DNA of 64,000 bases from Lentzea guizhouensis (GTDB taxonomy: Bacteria; Actinomycetota; Actinomycetes; Mycobacteriales; Pseudonocardiaceae). Numbering within the stretch: the stretch's first letter is position 1; each line of letters begins with the position of its first letter. The DNA is taken from positions 2,914,001 through 2,978,000 of the forward strand of contig NZ_CP016793.1 of the NCBI RefSeq assembly GCF_001701025.1, written 5' to 3'. The notes under the pieces are model-generated. The model was not told where the DNA came from and did no database searches. It saw only the letters and a program-made list of their open reading frames with translations. The translations under genes were made by a program, and so were the position numbers. Of this stretch, positions 1 through 9,695 are shown one piece after another.

Positions 1-287
1 GCGACGACCTTCTTGACCTCGCCGGTCAGCTCGACCGACTCGACGTCCTCCGCGCGCAGCTCGGCACCGAAGCGCTGGGCCTGCTCACGCATCTGCTCCA
101 TGAGCTCGGGGCCCATGATGCCGTCGCGGAAACCGGGGTAGTTCTCCACCTCGGTCGTCGTCATGAGGGCGCCGCCGTACTGCGAGCCCTCGAAGACCAG
201 GGGCTCGAGCTGCGCGCGTGCGGCGTAGACCGCCGCGGTGTAGCCCGCAGGCCCCGATCCGATGATGATCACGTTGCGCACGCTCAC
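1..287 (-). CDS. trxB: Thioredoxin reductase, N-terminal part (gene runs off the left edge)
   Basis: Cytoplasmic FAD/NADPH enzyme that reduces thioredoxin. Only about 95 N-terminal residues are present. After a GTG start at 287 the protein reads [15 protein letters not shown], the GxGxxG/A dinucleotide-binding loop that opens the FAD domain, then a segment with [16 protein letters not shown], typical of bacterial TrxB. The CxxC redox motif lies beyond the edge. The anti-sigma and sigM genes lie upstream on the same strand, 91 bp away, the arrangement known in mycobacteria (sigM to trxB). Identity is firm from the N-terminus; co-transcription is inferred. Confidence 0.93.
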   Translation of the reverse strand, partial: MSVRNVIIIGSGPAGYTAAVYAARAQLEPLVFEGSQYGGALMTTTEVENYPGFRDGIMGPELMEQMREQAQRFGAELRAEDVESVELTGEVKKVV

Positions 288-378
288 GGTCCCGGCAACT
301 CCTCGATCTCGTCGTCTGACTGGCTCAACGGATCGTAGGTGCAGCTAATTCCGTGACTTGACCGACTACCTCCGGCGG

Positions 379-1122
379 CTACCTCTGGCCGATGGTCGTG
401 TTCGCGAGCACGCCCTCCGGCTTGTCCGGACCACAGGTGCTCGGGTCCAGCACGACCAGCCGGTACTGCCCCAGACCCGCAGGCAGCACGGCCATGACCG
501 CGTTCTTGCCGTCGAGCGTGATCGGGCTGATCCCGAGCGGCTTCGACGTGCTGGCGATGCCACCGCCCTCCAGACACCCCGACAGCCGGTCCTGGGTCTC
601 CAGCGGGCCGTAGTTCTGGGCCTTGAGCACGTCACCGACCGCGGAGCCGAGCTCGGACTCCTTCACCGCGAGCGGCGGCTCGGCCGACACGTTCGTGTTC
701 GTGGGCGAGGCGTCCTGTGCGGCGGGCGGGGTGTTCGCCTGGTTCCCACCGGGGGACACGGCGAAGACGATGCCGAACGCCGCGGCGGCCGCGACCAGCA
801 CGCCACCACCGAGACCGAGCCGGCGGTTGCGCTTCTTGCGGGCCTCGTCGAGCGACACGACGGGTGCGACCGGCCTGGCCTCCGCGGCGAGCGCCGCGTC
901 GATCCTGGCGGCCACGTGGTCGGGCATCGGGATCGAGGGCAACGCCTCCAGGTCCGCCAGCGTCGCGTCGAGCGCCTGCAGGACCTCGCGGGCCTCGGGG
1001 TCCGCCTCGACCCGCGGACGCAGCTGTGCGGCGACCTCAGGGGGCAGCACGCCCGCGTGCAGGTCCGCGATGAGGTCAACCGACCACGGCGGACCCATCG
1101 GCACGCGCTCCATGCCGGTCAT
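379..1122 (-). CDS. Anti-sigma-M factor, single-pass membrane protein
   Basis: Probable membrane anti-sigma factor holding SigM. About 247 residues. The cytoplasmic N-terminal part (about 1-90) is acidic/alanine-rich and helical, followed by a basic RKKRNRR stretch and one hydrophobic segment near residues 92-111. The outer part is of unknown fold. The start at 1122 gives an ATGA overlap with the sigM stop (1119), indicating translational coupling; an ATG at 1134 is also possible. No HxxxCxxC zinc motif is visible, so it is not a canonical ZAS anti-sigma factor. The role rests on position and topology. Confidence 0.75.
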   Translation of the reverse strand: MTGMERVPMGPPWSVDLIADLHAGVLPPEVAAQLRPRVEADPEAREVLQALDATLADLEALPSIPMPDHVAARIDAALAAEARPVAPVVSLDEARKKRNRRLGLGGGVLVAAAAAFGIVFAVSPGGNQANTPPAAQDASPTNTNVSAEPPLAVKESELGSAVGDVLKAQNYGPLETQDRLSGCLEGGGIASTSKPLGISPITLDGKNAVMAVLPAGLGQYRLVVLDPSTCGPDKPEGVLANTTIGQR

Positions 1123-1736
1123 CGGCCCTCCCACTGACGTTGCTCTTGCACATTCACACCGTCAGCTGGGACGTTCGCATCTGCGATTCGGTTCCTGAGG
1201 TGCCCGAGAACTTTGGCGAGCTTGGCGCGACCCCGCGCACACCTGCTCTTGACCGTGCCCTCCGCGATGCCGAGGAGCTTCGCCGTCTCGGCGACGGAGT
1301 AGCCCTCGACGTCGACCAGCACGATGGGGGCGCGCTGCTCCTCCGGCAGCTCCATCAGCGCTTGCTGCACGATGAGGCTCGTCTCGCGGTCGCTCATCGC
1401 GTCACGGGGCGCGACGGGCTCGCCGGGACCGGCCTCGGGCAGCGGCACTGTCGGTCTTGTTTGTCGCCGTCTCATCCGGTCGAGGCACGCGTTGACCACG
1501 ATCCGGTGAAGCCAGGTGGTCACCTGTGACTCAGCGCGGAACGACGACGCCGCGCGGAAGGCCGAGATGAACGCCTCCTGGAGAGCGTCCGCCGCCTCCT
1601 CCGGGTCGCGCAGCGTCCGCAACGCCACCGCCCACATCCGGTCGCGGTGCCGTTTCACCAGCTCCGAGAACGCGTAGGGGTCACCTGCGGCGTGGGCCGA
1701 GATGAGATCGGCGTCCGAGCTGGCTGCGGCGGTCAC
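1119..1736 (-). CDS. sigM: ECF RNA polymerase sigma factor SigM
   Basis: 205-residue ECF sigma factor with only regions 2 and 4. Region 2 spans about residues 22-95, including DAFISAF-like core-binding residues (ALQEAFISAFRA) and the TTWLHRIVVNACLDRMRR segment. Region 4 spans about 125-180 with the HTH around YSVAETAKLLGIAEGTVKSR. The GTG start at 1736 is chosen because it gives the usual short N-terminus. It overlaps the anti-sigma gene by four bases. Neighbours (trxB to one side, pseudokinase/murJ to the other) match the mycobacterial sigM locus, which supports the symbol. Confidence 0.9.
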   Translation of the reverse strand: MTAAASSDADLISAHAAGDPYAFSELVKRHRDRMWAVALRTLRDPEEAADALQEAFISAFRAASSFRAESQVTTWLHRIVVNACLDRMRRRQTRPTVPLPEAGPGEPVAPRDAMSDRETSLIVQQALMELPEEQRAPIVLVDVEGYSVAETAKLLGIAEGTVKSRCARGRAKLAKVLGHLRNRIADANVPADGVNVQEQRQWEGR

Positions 1737-1793
1737 GGTTACGGAGAATAGCGAGACCGGTCACAGATCATCCGGTCGGGCTCGCGTGGTCTG

Positions 1794-1840
1794 ACGCGGG
1801 GACGCCGCGTACGACAGGATCGTACGAAAGCTCCCCGCGT
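1794..1840. terminator. Nested inverted repeat, probable terminator after the pseudokinase gene
   Basis: ACGCGGGGA at 1794-1802 pairs with TCCCCGCGT at 1832-1840, enclosing a second stem CGTACG (1808-1813) / CGTACG (1821-1826). It sits in the 108-bp gap between the pseudokinase stop (1845) and the sigM start (1736). There is no T-run, as is common in high-GC terminators. Bases 1822-1841 recur exactly at 22909-22928. Confidence 0.5.
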
Positions 1841-1844
1841 GGCA

Positions 1845-3374
1845 TCACTGCGCGCGGGTGTAGAGGATCTCTCGGATCTCCGACTGGTTCTTGCCGGCGC
1901 CGGGACTCGACAGCTGGGTGATCCAGATGAGGATGTGCGCGGTCGGCTCGTGCTCGCCGAGCTGGATCTGCGTCTGCCCGTTGGACAGGTCGCCCTCACC
2001 GATGATCTTGGTCTCCTCCAGCGGCGCGTCGATCGACGACGCCAGCCGGATCTGCACGTGGGTCTTCTCGCTCGGCGAGGTGATGGTGATCGACGCCAGC
2101 CGCACCGGCTCCGCGAACGACGCCATCAGCCCGATGCCCGGCTTCAGCGCCGGGAACTGCTGGAAGTAGTTGTCCGACCGCCAGAACGTGGTCGCGTTGT
2201 TGTCGACCGCGCGGCTCGCCTGGTTCGCGTTGTCGGGCTGGTTCGTCACGTCGTAGACGCCGATCCGCCCCGGCTGCACCGGACCCGCCGGCACCGGCGC
2301 CTGCGGGGTCTGACCGTTCGAGCCGGGCTGGTTGATCACCACGGTCGGCCCGCCGCCCTTGGACGGCTCGTCGCTGAAGAAGCCGACGATCTGCACGCTC
2401 AGCCACACGATCACGGCCACCGTCGCGGCCGCGAGCACACCGACGCTGATCCACAGCTTCTTCTTCTGCTGCTTGTCCTGCACCGGGCGCTGGGTCGTCC
2501 ACACGACCTCGTCGTCGTCCTTCGACGAGGAGGACGCGCCCACGGCCGGGATCAGCGAGGTCTCGGCCTCTTCCGCCGCGATCTGGTCGAGCACCTGCAG
2601 GATCGCCGCGGACGTGCGGATGCCACCCACCGACGTGTCCTCCAGCGACCGCACCGCGACCGACGACAGCTCGTGCGGCAGGTACGGGTGCAACGCGTTC
2701 GGGGCGATCACGGAGCCGTCGGGGCCGGTCGGGGCGAGCGGCACGTTGTCGGGTCCGCCCGGCAGCGCCCAGCGGCCGGTGAGCAGCAGGTACAGGATCG
2801 CGCCCAGGCCCTTGACGTCGTCGCGCGCGATCGCGTCCGGGCGGGGGCCGGGGAACGCGAGGCGCAGCCGGCCGTCCGAGGTGACCCGGATGCGCTGCGG
2901 GTGGTCGGCGCCCAGCACGAGACCGGCGTGGTGCGCGCCCTCGATGGCGGCGCCCAGCGGTTCGAGCAGGCGGGTCGCGACGCCCGCGGGCAGCGGGCCC
3001 TCCGCGATGAGGTCCATCAGGTCGGTGCCCTGGGTCCACTCGGCCACGACCATGCCGAGGATGCCCTCGTCCGGCCGGATGCCGGTGCCCGGCGTCAGCA
3101 CGTCGATCACCCGCGACACGCCGGGGTGGGTGAACGACGCCGCGTGCATGGCGCGTTCGACCGTGCGGCGGGCACGGGCGGCGGCGTCGTTGTCCGCGAG
3201 GTCGCCGAGCAGGATCGTCAGCGCCACGTCCCGGTTGAGCTGACCGTCACGGGCGCGCCACAGTTCCGCGCTGGATCTGGCGTCGGCGCCGGATTTCGCG
3301 AGCAGCCGGTACCGGCCGTTGCCGATGACACCGCCGGGGACCAGCGCGGCGTGGACTCCGCTACTCACGGGCAC
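1845..3374 (-). CDS. Pseudokinase with transmembrane anchor and discoidin-like outer domain (MurJ partner)
   Basis: 509 residues. The N-terminal ~280 residues resemble a Ser/Thr protein kinase fold (LWRARDGQLNRDVALTIL resembles a degenerate ATP-lysine strand; later AIEGAHHAGLVLG replaces the catalytic HRD loop). No HRDLKxxN or DFG is visible, so it is likely catalytically dead. A basic KQQKKKLW stretch leads into one membrane helix near residues 305-327, then a Pro/Gly linker and a C-terminal beta-sandwich (~365-509) like F5/8 or galactose-binding domains. In Mycobacterium tuberculosis the same domains are fused to MviN, where the pseudokinase binds FhaA when phosphorylated. Here they form a separate gene 31 bp downstream of murJ. 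Role in regulating lipid II flipping is inferred. Confidence 0.82.
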   Translation of the reverse strand: MPVSSGVHAALVPGGVIGNGRYRLLAKSGADARSSAELWRARDGQLNRDVALTILLGDLADNDAAARARRTVERAMHAASFTHPGVSRVIDVLTPGTGIRPDEGILGMVVAEWTQGTDLMDLIAEGPLPAGVATRLLEPLGAAIEGAHHAGLVLGADHPQRIRVTSDGRLRLAFPGPRPDAIARDDVKGLGAILYLLLTGRWALPGGPDNVPLAPTGPDGSVIAPNALHPYLPHELSSVAVRSLEDTSVGGIRTSAAILQVLDQIAAEEAETSLIPAVGASSSSKDDDEVVWTTQRPVQDKQQKKKLWISVGVLAAATVAVIVWLSVQIVGFFSDEPSKGGGPTVVINQPGSNGQTPQAPVPAGPVQPGRIGVYDVTNQPDNANQASRAVDNNATTFWRSDNYFQQFPALKPGIGLMASFAEPVRLASITITSPSEKTHVQIRLASSIDAPLEETKIIGEGDLSNGQTQIQLGEHEPTAHILIWITQLSSPGAGKNQSEIREILYTRAQ

Positions 3375-3405
3375 CAGGCTACGGGAAGACGCTCACGGGC
3401 TGGAG

Positions 3406-5043
3406 TCATCGGCGCCGCACCAAACGGTTGATCTTGTTGATCGCCGGCTTCATCTCGGGCACCCGGAACGCGGCCAGCAGGCCGAACGCGAGCGGCAGCC
3501 CGATCGCTGTGACCAGCACGACCTCGACCCAGGCGGCCAGCACCGGGTTGCCGAGCCCGATCGCGCTCTCCACCAGCCAGAACGCGCCCTTGGCCACCGC
3601 GAGGGCGATCGAGGAGGCGACGACCGTCAGGCAGATCGTCCAGATGGTGAAACCAGTGCGCAGCCGGCCGAGCCGCACGCGCAGCCAGACCTGGCCGACG
3701 ACGGCACCGAAGACGAAGCTGAGCGACATCGCGAGCGACACCCCGACGGCGAGCTGCTCCGGCTCGGCCACGGCGAGGAACAGGTACAGCAGCCCGATGC
3801 GGACCGCGACGATCAACGCCTGGATGAGCGTCGGCGTCCTGGCGTCCTTCATCGCGTAGAAGACGCGCAGCTGCAGCAGCGTGATCGCGTAAGGCACGAG
3901 GCCGAACGCCGACAGCGCCAGCGCGAGCCCGATCCGCGTCCCGGTCTCCGTGCCCGCCTCGCCCCACGCGAACGCGGCCAGGCCGATCGCCACACCCGAG
4001 ACGGTCATCAGCGCGCTGAACGGCATCAGCAGGATCGACGACATGCGGTTGCCGAACAGCAGGTCGCGCACGATGGCGTCGTTGTCGTTGTTCGCGGCGG
4101 CCCTGCTCATCTTCGGCATCAGCGCCGTGAGCAGCGAGACGCCGAGCACGCCGTAGGGCACCTGGGAGATCAGCCACTGGTAGTTGAACGCCACCAGCGC
4201 GGTCTCGGAGTGGGTCGCGACGTTCGTCAGGATCATCATGCTGACGAAGCCGAGCGCCACGTAGAGCAGCACCCAGAACGCCAGGCCGCCGAACTCCGAG
4301 AGCCGCGAGTCCCAGCCGAACCGCCACTTGAACCGGAACCCGGTCCTGCGCAGCGCGGGGAACAGCACGATCGCCTGGACCGCCACGCCGAGTGCGGTGC
4401 CGAGGCCGAGCACCAGCAGGTGGACGTCGGTCATCCGGACCGGGTTGAGCGTGAGCTCGCCGGGCAGCAGCGCGTACACGGCGAGGACGACGATCACGAC
4501 GACGTTGTTGAGCACCGGGGCCCAGGTCGGGACGCCGAACACGTGCCGGGCGTTCAGCACCGCGCTGAGCAGCGCCGTCAGGCCGTAGAACACGATGCCG
4601 GGCAGCACCAGGTACGCGAACGCCGTCACCAGCGCGGGGTTGGCCTTCGGCGAGTCGGCGATGAAGAGGTCCGTCAGCAGCGGCGCGCACGCCACCGCGA
4701 CCAGCGTGCCCACGCCGAGGACGGCCGCGCCCGTGCTGATCAGCCACTGGGCGTACGACTCACCACCGTCGCCGTCCTCCTTCTCGGCCCTGACCAGCAA
4801 CGGGATCGCGACGCTGGTCAGGATGCCGCCGAGGAGCAGCTCGTTGATCATCGTCGGCAACGTCGTGGCGGCCTGGTACGACGTGTTCAGGATGTCGCCG
4901 CCGATCACCGCGATCAGCAGCACCTTCGACAGCAGGCCGGTGACGCGGCTGACGATCGTCGCGATCGCCATGGACCCGCTGGCCCTGGCGACGGAGGGTG
5001 CCTGCTGCTTCCCTGGTTCGGTGGTCGTGGCTGTCTCGCTCAC
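3406..5043 (-). CDS. murJ: Lipid II flippase MurJ (MviN family)
   Basis: 545-residue polytopic membrane protein of the MOP exporter superfamily that flips lipid II for peptidoglycan assembly. After a short cytoplasmic N-terminus there is ASGSMAIATIVSRVTGLLSK, the conserved start of TM1 in MurJ proteins, followed by about 14 hydrophobic helices; SYQAATTLPTMINELLLGG is a typical MurJ stretch. The length fits stand-alone MurJ without the fused kinase domain of mycobacteria. The GTG start at 5043 overlaps the DUF6049 stop by four bases, so the two are coupled. Likely essential. Confidence 0.92.
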   Translation of the reverse strand: MSETATTTEPGKQQAPSVARASGSMAIATIVSRVTGLLSKVLLIAVIGGDILNTSYQAATTLPTMINELLLGGILTSVAIPLLVRAEKEDGDGGESYAQWLISTGAAVLGVGTLVAVACAPLLTDLFIADSPKANPALVTAFAYLVLPGIVFYGLTALLSAVLNARHVFGVPTWAPVLNNVVVIVVLAVYALLPGELTLNPVRMTDVHLLVLGLGTALGVAVQAIVLFPALRRTGFRFKWRFGWDSRLSEFGGLAFWVLLYVALGFVSMMILTNVATHSETALVAFNYQWLISQVPYGVLGVSLLTALMPKMSRAAANNDNDAIVRDLLFGNRMSSILLMPFSALMTVSGVAIGLAAFAWGEAGTETGTRIGLALALSAFGLVPYAITLLQLRVFYAMKDARTPTLIQALIVAVRIGLLYLFLAVAEPEQLAVGVSLAMSLSFVFGAVVGQVWLRVRLGRLRTGFTIWTICLTVVASSIALAVAKGAFWLVESAIGLGNPVLAAWVEVVLVTAIGLPLAFGLLAAFRVPEMKPAINKINRLVRRR

Positions 5044-7364
5044 GCGCTCGACTTCTCCGGTGTCACGTTCTCGATGGACGGTGCGTCGTCACCGTTCTCG
5101 CCGTTGCGAGCACGGACCCGCCTGATGATCCGCCGCCCGGAGAGCAGGACGAGCGCGATCGCGGCCACCACGGTGACGATCACCGTGATGGTGCCGTAGG
5201 CGGACGACGACACCTCCAGCTTGACAGTGTCACCCAGAGCGACGCCGTCGGGAGTGGTCAGCCGGACGTTGACCGGGAACCGGCCGGAGCGCAGCACCTC
5301 GACCGGCACCCGCACGACCCGCTCACCGCGGGCAGGAAGCACCTGGTCAGCGAGCTCGCGGGCACGGATGCCCGGCGTCTCGGCGAGCACGATCCGCACC
5401 GTCACGCGGACGTCGAGCTTGTTCGTGATGGTGACCGGGATGGGGCTGTCACCGGAGCCGAGCAGGATCGGGCTGTTCGGCGGCGTGACGCTCACCAGGC
5501 CGGACAGCGAGCTGATCTCGCTCTCGCTGATGTAGGCCGCGGTGCGGGCGCCGTCCTCGTTGCCCCGCCACGCGCTCGACATCGCCCGCAGCTGGCCCAG
5601 CAGCAGCGGGTCGGCCAGGTCGGCCGGTGCCGCGTGCTCGCGGTCCTCCTGCTGCATGGCCTTCACCAGACCGCCGAGCGCGGCGTACTGGCTCACCACC
5701 GAGTCGGCGATGGCGGGCGAGATCTCCCGCGCACCGGCCTCCGCCGGGTAGGTGAGCTTGGCACCCGTGAGCGCCGGCTTGGTCCTGACCAGCTCCTCGA
5801 GCCCGGTCTGGGCCGCGTAGCCACCGGCGACCAGGCGCTGGGCGGCGGTGAGGAACTCGGTCATCTCCGACAGCGGCGCGTTCCACCGGCGCGGCGGCGT
5901 GACCAGCACGTTCCTGCCCTCGCCCTGCCAGCCTGCCCGGAACGCGAGCGCGGCCAGCGCGTTCTGCACGGACACCGGCTGGCTCTCCACCGGCGTCGTC
6001 ACCCCGGACAGCGTGCGCGGACGGGACTCGCCGCCCTCCAGCGCGTCGGAGACCATCGAGTCGATCCGCACCGCGGTCACCTGGTGCTCACCGGAGGTGA
6101 TCTGGGCAGGCGCGGTGCCCGGCGCGTCGGTCACGCCGGACGGGTCGAGCAGCACCGACTTCATGCCCCTGTAGTCGAGCCTGTTGTCGGTGGCGTTGTC
6201 CTGCGGGACGGCCAGCTGCTCGAACGTCGACTGGTCGAGCAGGCCACCCTCCGGCCACACCAGGTCGGGCAGCGGCTGGACCGCCAGGACGCGCTGGACC
6301 TCGCTCGCCCCGCCGTTGAGCGCGAGCGTGCGCATGTCGCCGAGCTTGGCCTTGCTCAACGCCACGAGGTCGGCGTCGGCGTCCGGCATGGCCACGACGC
6401 ACCGGCCGGAGACCGCGAGCTTGAGCCGGTCGAGCCACAGCTGCGCCTCGGCCCTGCCCTTGCCCTCGACGCCGCCGCGGATGCGGTAGCCGGTGGTCAT
6501 CGCCTCGACGGTGCGCAGCAGGTCGGGGTCGACCGCCAGGCACAGCGAGGTGCTCATCGACGACACGGCCTGCTCGTATGCCTGCAGCAGGCCGTACAGC
6601 CGGCCGTTGACCGACAGCGACAGCGCGAGCTCGTCGTCGACCAGCTCGGACTGGCCCTCGCCGCCGAGCCGGACCAGCCGGGGCCGGTCCGCGATCGGCC
6701 ACAGCATGGTCAGCTTGGCCGGTGCGCCGGTCTTGGCCTTGGTGCCGCCACCGGGCACGCCGAGGACCGGCAGCAACGTCGACAACGCCGCCAGCCGCGC
6801 CGTGCCGCCGTAGTCGGGCTTGCCGTTGATGTTCGCGAGCACCGGGTAGATCCCGGGCTCGTCGATCCCCAGCGAGGTGGGCGCGGAGCCGCGCAACGGC
6901 ACCTCGAGGGTGAAGTCCTGCTGCTGCCCCGGCTGGAGCTCCTTGGCGATCTCGGTGAACTTGGGTTGCACGAACTCGGCCGCGGCCGGCTCGCGCAACG
7001 CCTTGCGCAGGTCGTCCTCGGTGTCGAGGGGCTGGCCGCGCTCCAGCCGCAGCACGACGTCGGAGACCTTGCGATCGCCGACGTTGACGACCTTGCCGCT
7101 GATGGTGACCTTGTCCGGCGAGTCGCCCGTGACGAACCGGGGCGTCAGCTGGCCGATGTCCATCCGCAGGAACTGCGGCGGCTGCTGGCCCGGCTGCGCC
7201 GAGAGCGGCCTGGTCGCCCAGACCTGGGTGGCCGGCGCCGGCGCGAACGGCAGCGCGTCGACCTGGTCGGGTTCCTGCTGCTGCTCGACGGCGAGCACCG
7301 GCGTCGCCCCGCCCAGCAGGAACGCGCCGGCGGCAGCTGTGCAGAAGAGCTTCCTCAGGCTCAC
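5040..7364 (-). CDS. DUF6049 family exported membrane-anchored protein
   Basis: 774 residues, related by position and topology to mycobacterial Rv3909, which lies between the mutT-like gene and mviN. It has a signal peptide ([19 protein letters not shown]), a long extracytoplasmic part with beta-rich flanking domains and a central region, and one C-terminal membrane helix (about residues 722-742, [16 protein letters not shown]) followed by a basic tail. Function is unknown; conserved linkage to murJ suggests a role in envelope assembly. Start GTG at 7364 overlaps the NUDIX gene stop (GTGA). Confidence 0.85.
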   Translation of the reverse strand: MSLRKLFCTAAAGAFLLGGATPVLAVEQQQEPDQVDALPFAPAPATQVWATRPLSAQPGQQPPQFLRMDIGQLTPRFVTGDSPDKVTISGKVVNVGDRKVSDVVLRLERGQPLDTEDDLRKALREPAAAEFVQPKFTEIAKELQPGQQQDFTLEVPLRGSAPTSLGIDEPGIYPVLANINGKPDYGGTARLAALSTLLPVLGVPGGGTKAKTGAPAKLTMLWPIADRPRLVRLGGEGQSELVDDELALSLSVNGRLYGLLQAYEQAVSSMSTSLCLAVDPDLLRTVEAMTTGYRIRGGVEGKGRAEAQLWLDRLKLAVSGRCVVAMPDADADLVALSKAKLGDMRTLALNGGASEVQRVLAVQPLPDLVWPEGGLLDQSTFEQLAVPQDNATDNRLDYRGMKSVLLDPSGVTDAPGTAPAQITSGEHQVTAVRIDSMVSDALEGGESRPRTLSGVTTPVESQPVSVQNALAALAFRAGWQGEGRNVLVTPPRRWNAPLSEMTEFLTAAQRLVAGGYAAQTGLEELVRTKPALTGAKLTYPAEAGAREISPAIADSVVSQYAALGGLVKAMQQEDREHAAPADLADPLLLGQLRAMSSAWRGNEDGARTAAYISESEISSLSGLVSVTPPNSPILLGSGDSPIPVTITNKLDVRVTVRIVLAETPGIRARELADQVLPARGERVVRVPVEVLRSGRFPVNVRLTTPDGVALGDTVKLEVSSSAYGTITVIVTVVAAIALVLLSGRRIIRRVRARNGENGDDAPSIENVTPEKSSA

Positions 7365-7876
7365 GCCGTCTCCGCCCCTTCACGGCAGCGACCGGCGAGC
7401 AGTTCGGCGGCTCGGCGGACCAGACGGCGCTCATCGGCGTACGCGAGTCGCTCGTCCAGCTCGCCGAGTGGCACCCACGCCACCTCGGTGACCTCCACGT
7501 CTTCGTCGGAAAGCTCTCCCCCCAGCGCTTCGAGGAGGAAGTGGTGAACCGTCTTGTGCACCCTGCGGTCGTCCGCGACGAACCAGTAGTCGATCGACCC
7601 CAGCGGGCGCAGGACCCTGCTATGAATACCGGTCTCCTCGGCGACCTCGCGCACCGCGGTCTGTTCCGCGGTCTCGCCGGCCTCGATGTGACCCTTCGGC
7701 AAAGACCACAGCAACCGGCCGCGCCGGTCAAGTCTTCCGATCACCGCGGCCCGCTGCTCACCGTCGAGCACCAGGCCACCCGCCGACGTCTCGTCGACCG
7801 TCTTCAGCCGCCGGCCCCGGCGCCGCTTCCGGCGCCCCGGGGAGGCACCTCCGGATCGAGCAGCAGACGGGGGCAT
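7361..7876 (-). CDS. NUDIX hydrolase (MutT4-like)
   Basis: 171-residue hydrolase of nucleoside-diphosphate-linked substrates. The complete NUDIX box spans about residues 62-84 (GHIEAGE...REVAEETG) with the metal-binding REVxEExG core intact. The N-terminus is basic (RRKRRRGRR). ATG at 7876 is taken as start since it leaves 42 bp to the divergent pcnA. The gene occupies the position of Rv3908 (mutT4) in mycobacteria. Substrate cannot be told from sequence. Confidence 0.9.
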   Translation of the reverse strand: MPPSAARSGGASPGRRKRRRGRRLKTVDETSAGGLVLDGEQRAAVIGRLDRRGRLLWSLPKGHIEAGETAEQTAVREVAEETGIHSRVLRPLGSIDYWFVADDRRVHKTVHHFLLEALGGELSDEDVEVTEVAWVPLGELDERLAYADERRLVRRAAELLAGRCREGAETA

Positions 7877-7918
7877 ACGGCCGATCGTACTTACGAACGT
7901 TAAGTACGCTGGTTTCTC

Positions 7919-9355
7919 GTGTCTCGATCGCTCCAGCAGAATGCGGTGGTGGAAGAGCCCGCCATCACACCAGTCGTCGCCGAGCTCGCCGAGCGGTTCG
8001 CGACCGCCGGCAAGCACCTCTACCTCGTGGGTGGGAGTGTGCGCGACGCCGTGCTGGGGCGCCCGACGAACGACTTCGACTTCACCACCGACGCGCGGCC
8101 GGCCGAGATCCAGAGGATCCTCGGCGGCTGGTCCGACGCCCAGTGGGACACCGGGATCGCGTTCGGCACGGTCGGCGCGTCCAAGCAGGGCGAGATCCTG
8201 GAGATCACGACGTTCCGGGCGGACGTCTACGACGGCGTCACCCGCAACCCCGAGGTCACGTTCGGCGACTCCATCGACGGCGACCTGGTCCGCCGCGACT
8301 TCACCGTCAACGCCATGGCGTTCGACGTGGCCGCGCGCCGGTTCGTCGACCCGACCGGTGGCCTGCGGGCCGCACGGCAGGGCGTGCTGGACACGCCGGC
8401 GACCCCTCAGGAGTCGTTCGGCGACGACCCGCTGCGGATGCTGCGGGCGGCCAGGTTCGTCTCCCAGCTCGGCTTCACCGCGGCGCCGCGGGTGGTCGAG
8501 GCGATGCGGTCGATGGCAGGCCAGATCGCCCGCATCACGCCGGAGCGCGTGCAGGTGGAGCTCTCGAAGCTCCTGTGCGGGGCGCACCCCCGCCGCGGCA
8601 TCGAGCTCATGGTCGAGACCGGTCTGGCGGACATCGTGCTGCCAGAGCTCACGGCCATGAAGCTGGAAATCGACGAACACCATCAGCACAAGGACGTCTT
8701 CGACCACTCCCTGGTTGTGCTCGAACAGGCAATTGATCTAGAAGAAGTTGATCAATCACCCGATCTGGTGCTCCGCATCGCCGCGTTGCTGCACGACATC
8801 GGCAAACCGGCCACCAGGAAGTTCGAGTCCAGTGGCGGTGTCTCGTTCCACCACCACGAGGTCGTGGGCGCGAAGATGGTCCGCAAGCGCTTGCGCGCGT
8901 TGCGGTACTCGAAGGAGATCACCGAGGACGTCGCCAAGCTCGTCTACCTCCACCTGCGGTTCCACGGCTACGGCAACGGTGAGTGGACCGACTCGGCCGT
9001 GCGCCGGTACGTGACGGACGCCGGCGACCTGCTGACGCGGTTGCACAAGCTCGTCCGTGCGGATTGCACGACGCGCAACAGGCGCAAGGCGAACCAGCTG
9101 CAGCGGACGTACGACTCTCTTGAGGAACGCATCGCGCGGATCGCGGCCGAGGAAGACCTCGCCCGCGTGCGGCCCGACCTCGACGGCAACGAGATCACGA
9201 AGCTGCTCGGCCTGCCGCCGGGCCGCCAGGTCGGTGCCGCGTGGAAGTTCCTCAAGGAACTGAGGCTGGACCGCGGGCCGCTGGACCGCGACGAAGCCGA
9301 GGCCGCGTTGCTCGAGTGGGCTCGTGAACAGGGTCTTACGCCACCAAACGGGTGA
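7919..9355 (+). CDS. pcnA: CCA tRNA nucleotidyltransferase
   Basis: 478-residue class II nucleotidyltransferase that adds or repairs the 3' CCA of tRNA. Near residues 37-60 are [12 protein letters not shown] and NDFDFTTDA, the GGxVRD and DxD catalytic motifs. The middle carries the RNA-binding region ([21 protein letters not shown]). An HD domain follows ([12 protein letters not shown]). It starts with GTG at 7919, divergent from the NUDIX gene. Actinobacterial homologues are usually named pcnA. No operon partner downstream. Confidence 0.93.
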   Translation: MSRSLQQNAVVEEPAITPVVAELAERFATAGKHLYLVGGSVRDAVLGRPTNDFDFTTDARPAEIQRILGGWSDAQWDTGIAFGTVGASKQGEILEITTFRADVYDGVTRNPEVTFGDSIDGDLVRRDFTVNAMAFDVAARRFVDPTGGLRAARQGVLDTPATPQESFGDDPLRMLRAARFVSQLGFTAAPRVVEAMRSMAGQIARITPERVQVELSKLLCGAHPRRGIELMVETGLADIVLPELTAMKLEIDEHHQHKDVFDHSLVVLEQAIDLEEVDQSPDLVLRIAALLHDIGKPATRKFESSGGVSFHHHEVVGAKMVRKRLRALRYSKEITEDVAKLVYLHLRFHGYGNGEWTDSAVRRYVTDAGDLLTRLHKLVRADCTTRNRRKANQLQRTYDSLEERIARIAAEEDLARVRPDLDGNEITKLLGLPPGRQVGAAWKFLKELRLDRGPLDRDEAEAALLEWAREQGLTPPNG

Positions 9356-9419
9356 CTCATCGTAAGTGCATGAAATCCCCGCGTTAGCGATCTGACAGCG
9401 CCACCGGGCACCATGGGTA

Positions 9420-9695
9420 GTGCTCATGGGGGTGATGCAGATGTTCGCTTGGGGACTTTCCGCTGGTCCGGCCGTGCACGACCTGGACGAGCTGACCGAT
9501 GACCAACGCGCCGTGCTGCGCTGTCTCGCACGTGGTCACGCCGACCACGAGATCGCACGGGTGCTCGGTCTCGGTCAGCGCCAGGTGGCCGACGAGGTCG
9601 CCGACATCCTGCGCAGACTGGATCTACCCGATCGGGTGGCTGCGGTCGTCTTCGCGCACGAGAGCGGGATGTTGCGCCTGCCGTTTCCGCGCTAG
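9420..9695 (+). CDS. Small LuxR-type helix-turn-helix protein
   Basis: 91 residues. Residues about 25-75 form a LuxR C-terminal type HTH: LTDDQRAVLRCLARGHADHE then IARVLGLGQRQVADEVADIL. No receiver or ligand domain is attached, so it is a stand-alone DNA-binding protein. The GTG start at 9420 is uncertain; an ATG lies at 9426. Its last 72 bp overlap the convergent MFS gene (stop 9624), which suggests antisense interference. Targets unknown. Confidence 0.7.
   Translation: MLMGVMQMFAWGLSAGPAVHDLDELTDDQRAVLRCLARGHADHEIARVLGLGQRQVADEVADILRRLDLPDRVAAVVFAHESGMLRLPFPR

Noticed and set aside
3319..5199. Long plus-strand open frames opposite murJ, DUF6049, dnaB and the chaplin-like gene
   Set aside because: Their products are Arg/His/Asp-rich shadows with no domain; high GC keeps antisense frames open. 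The minus- or plus-strand genes with real motifs were kept.
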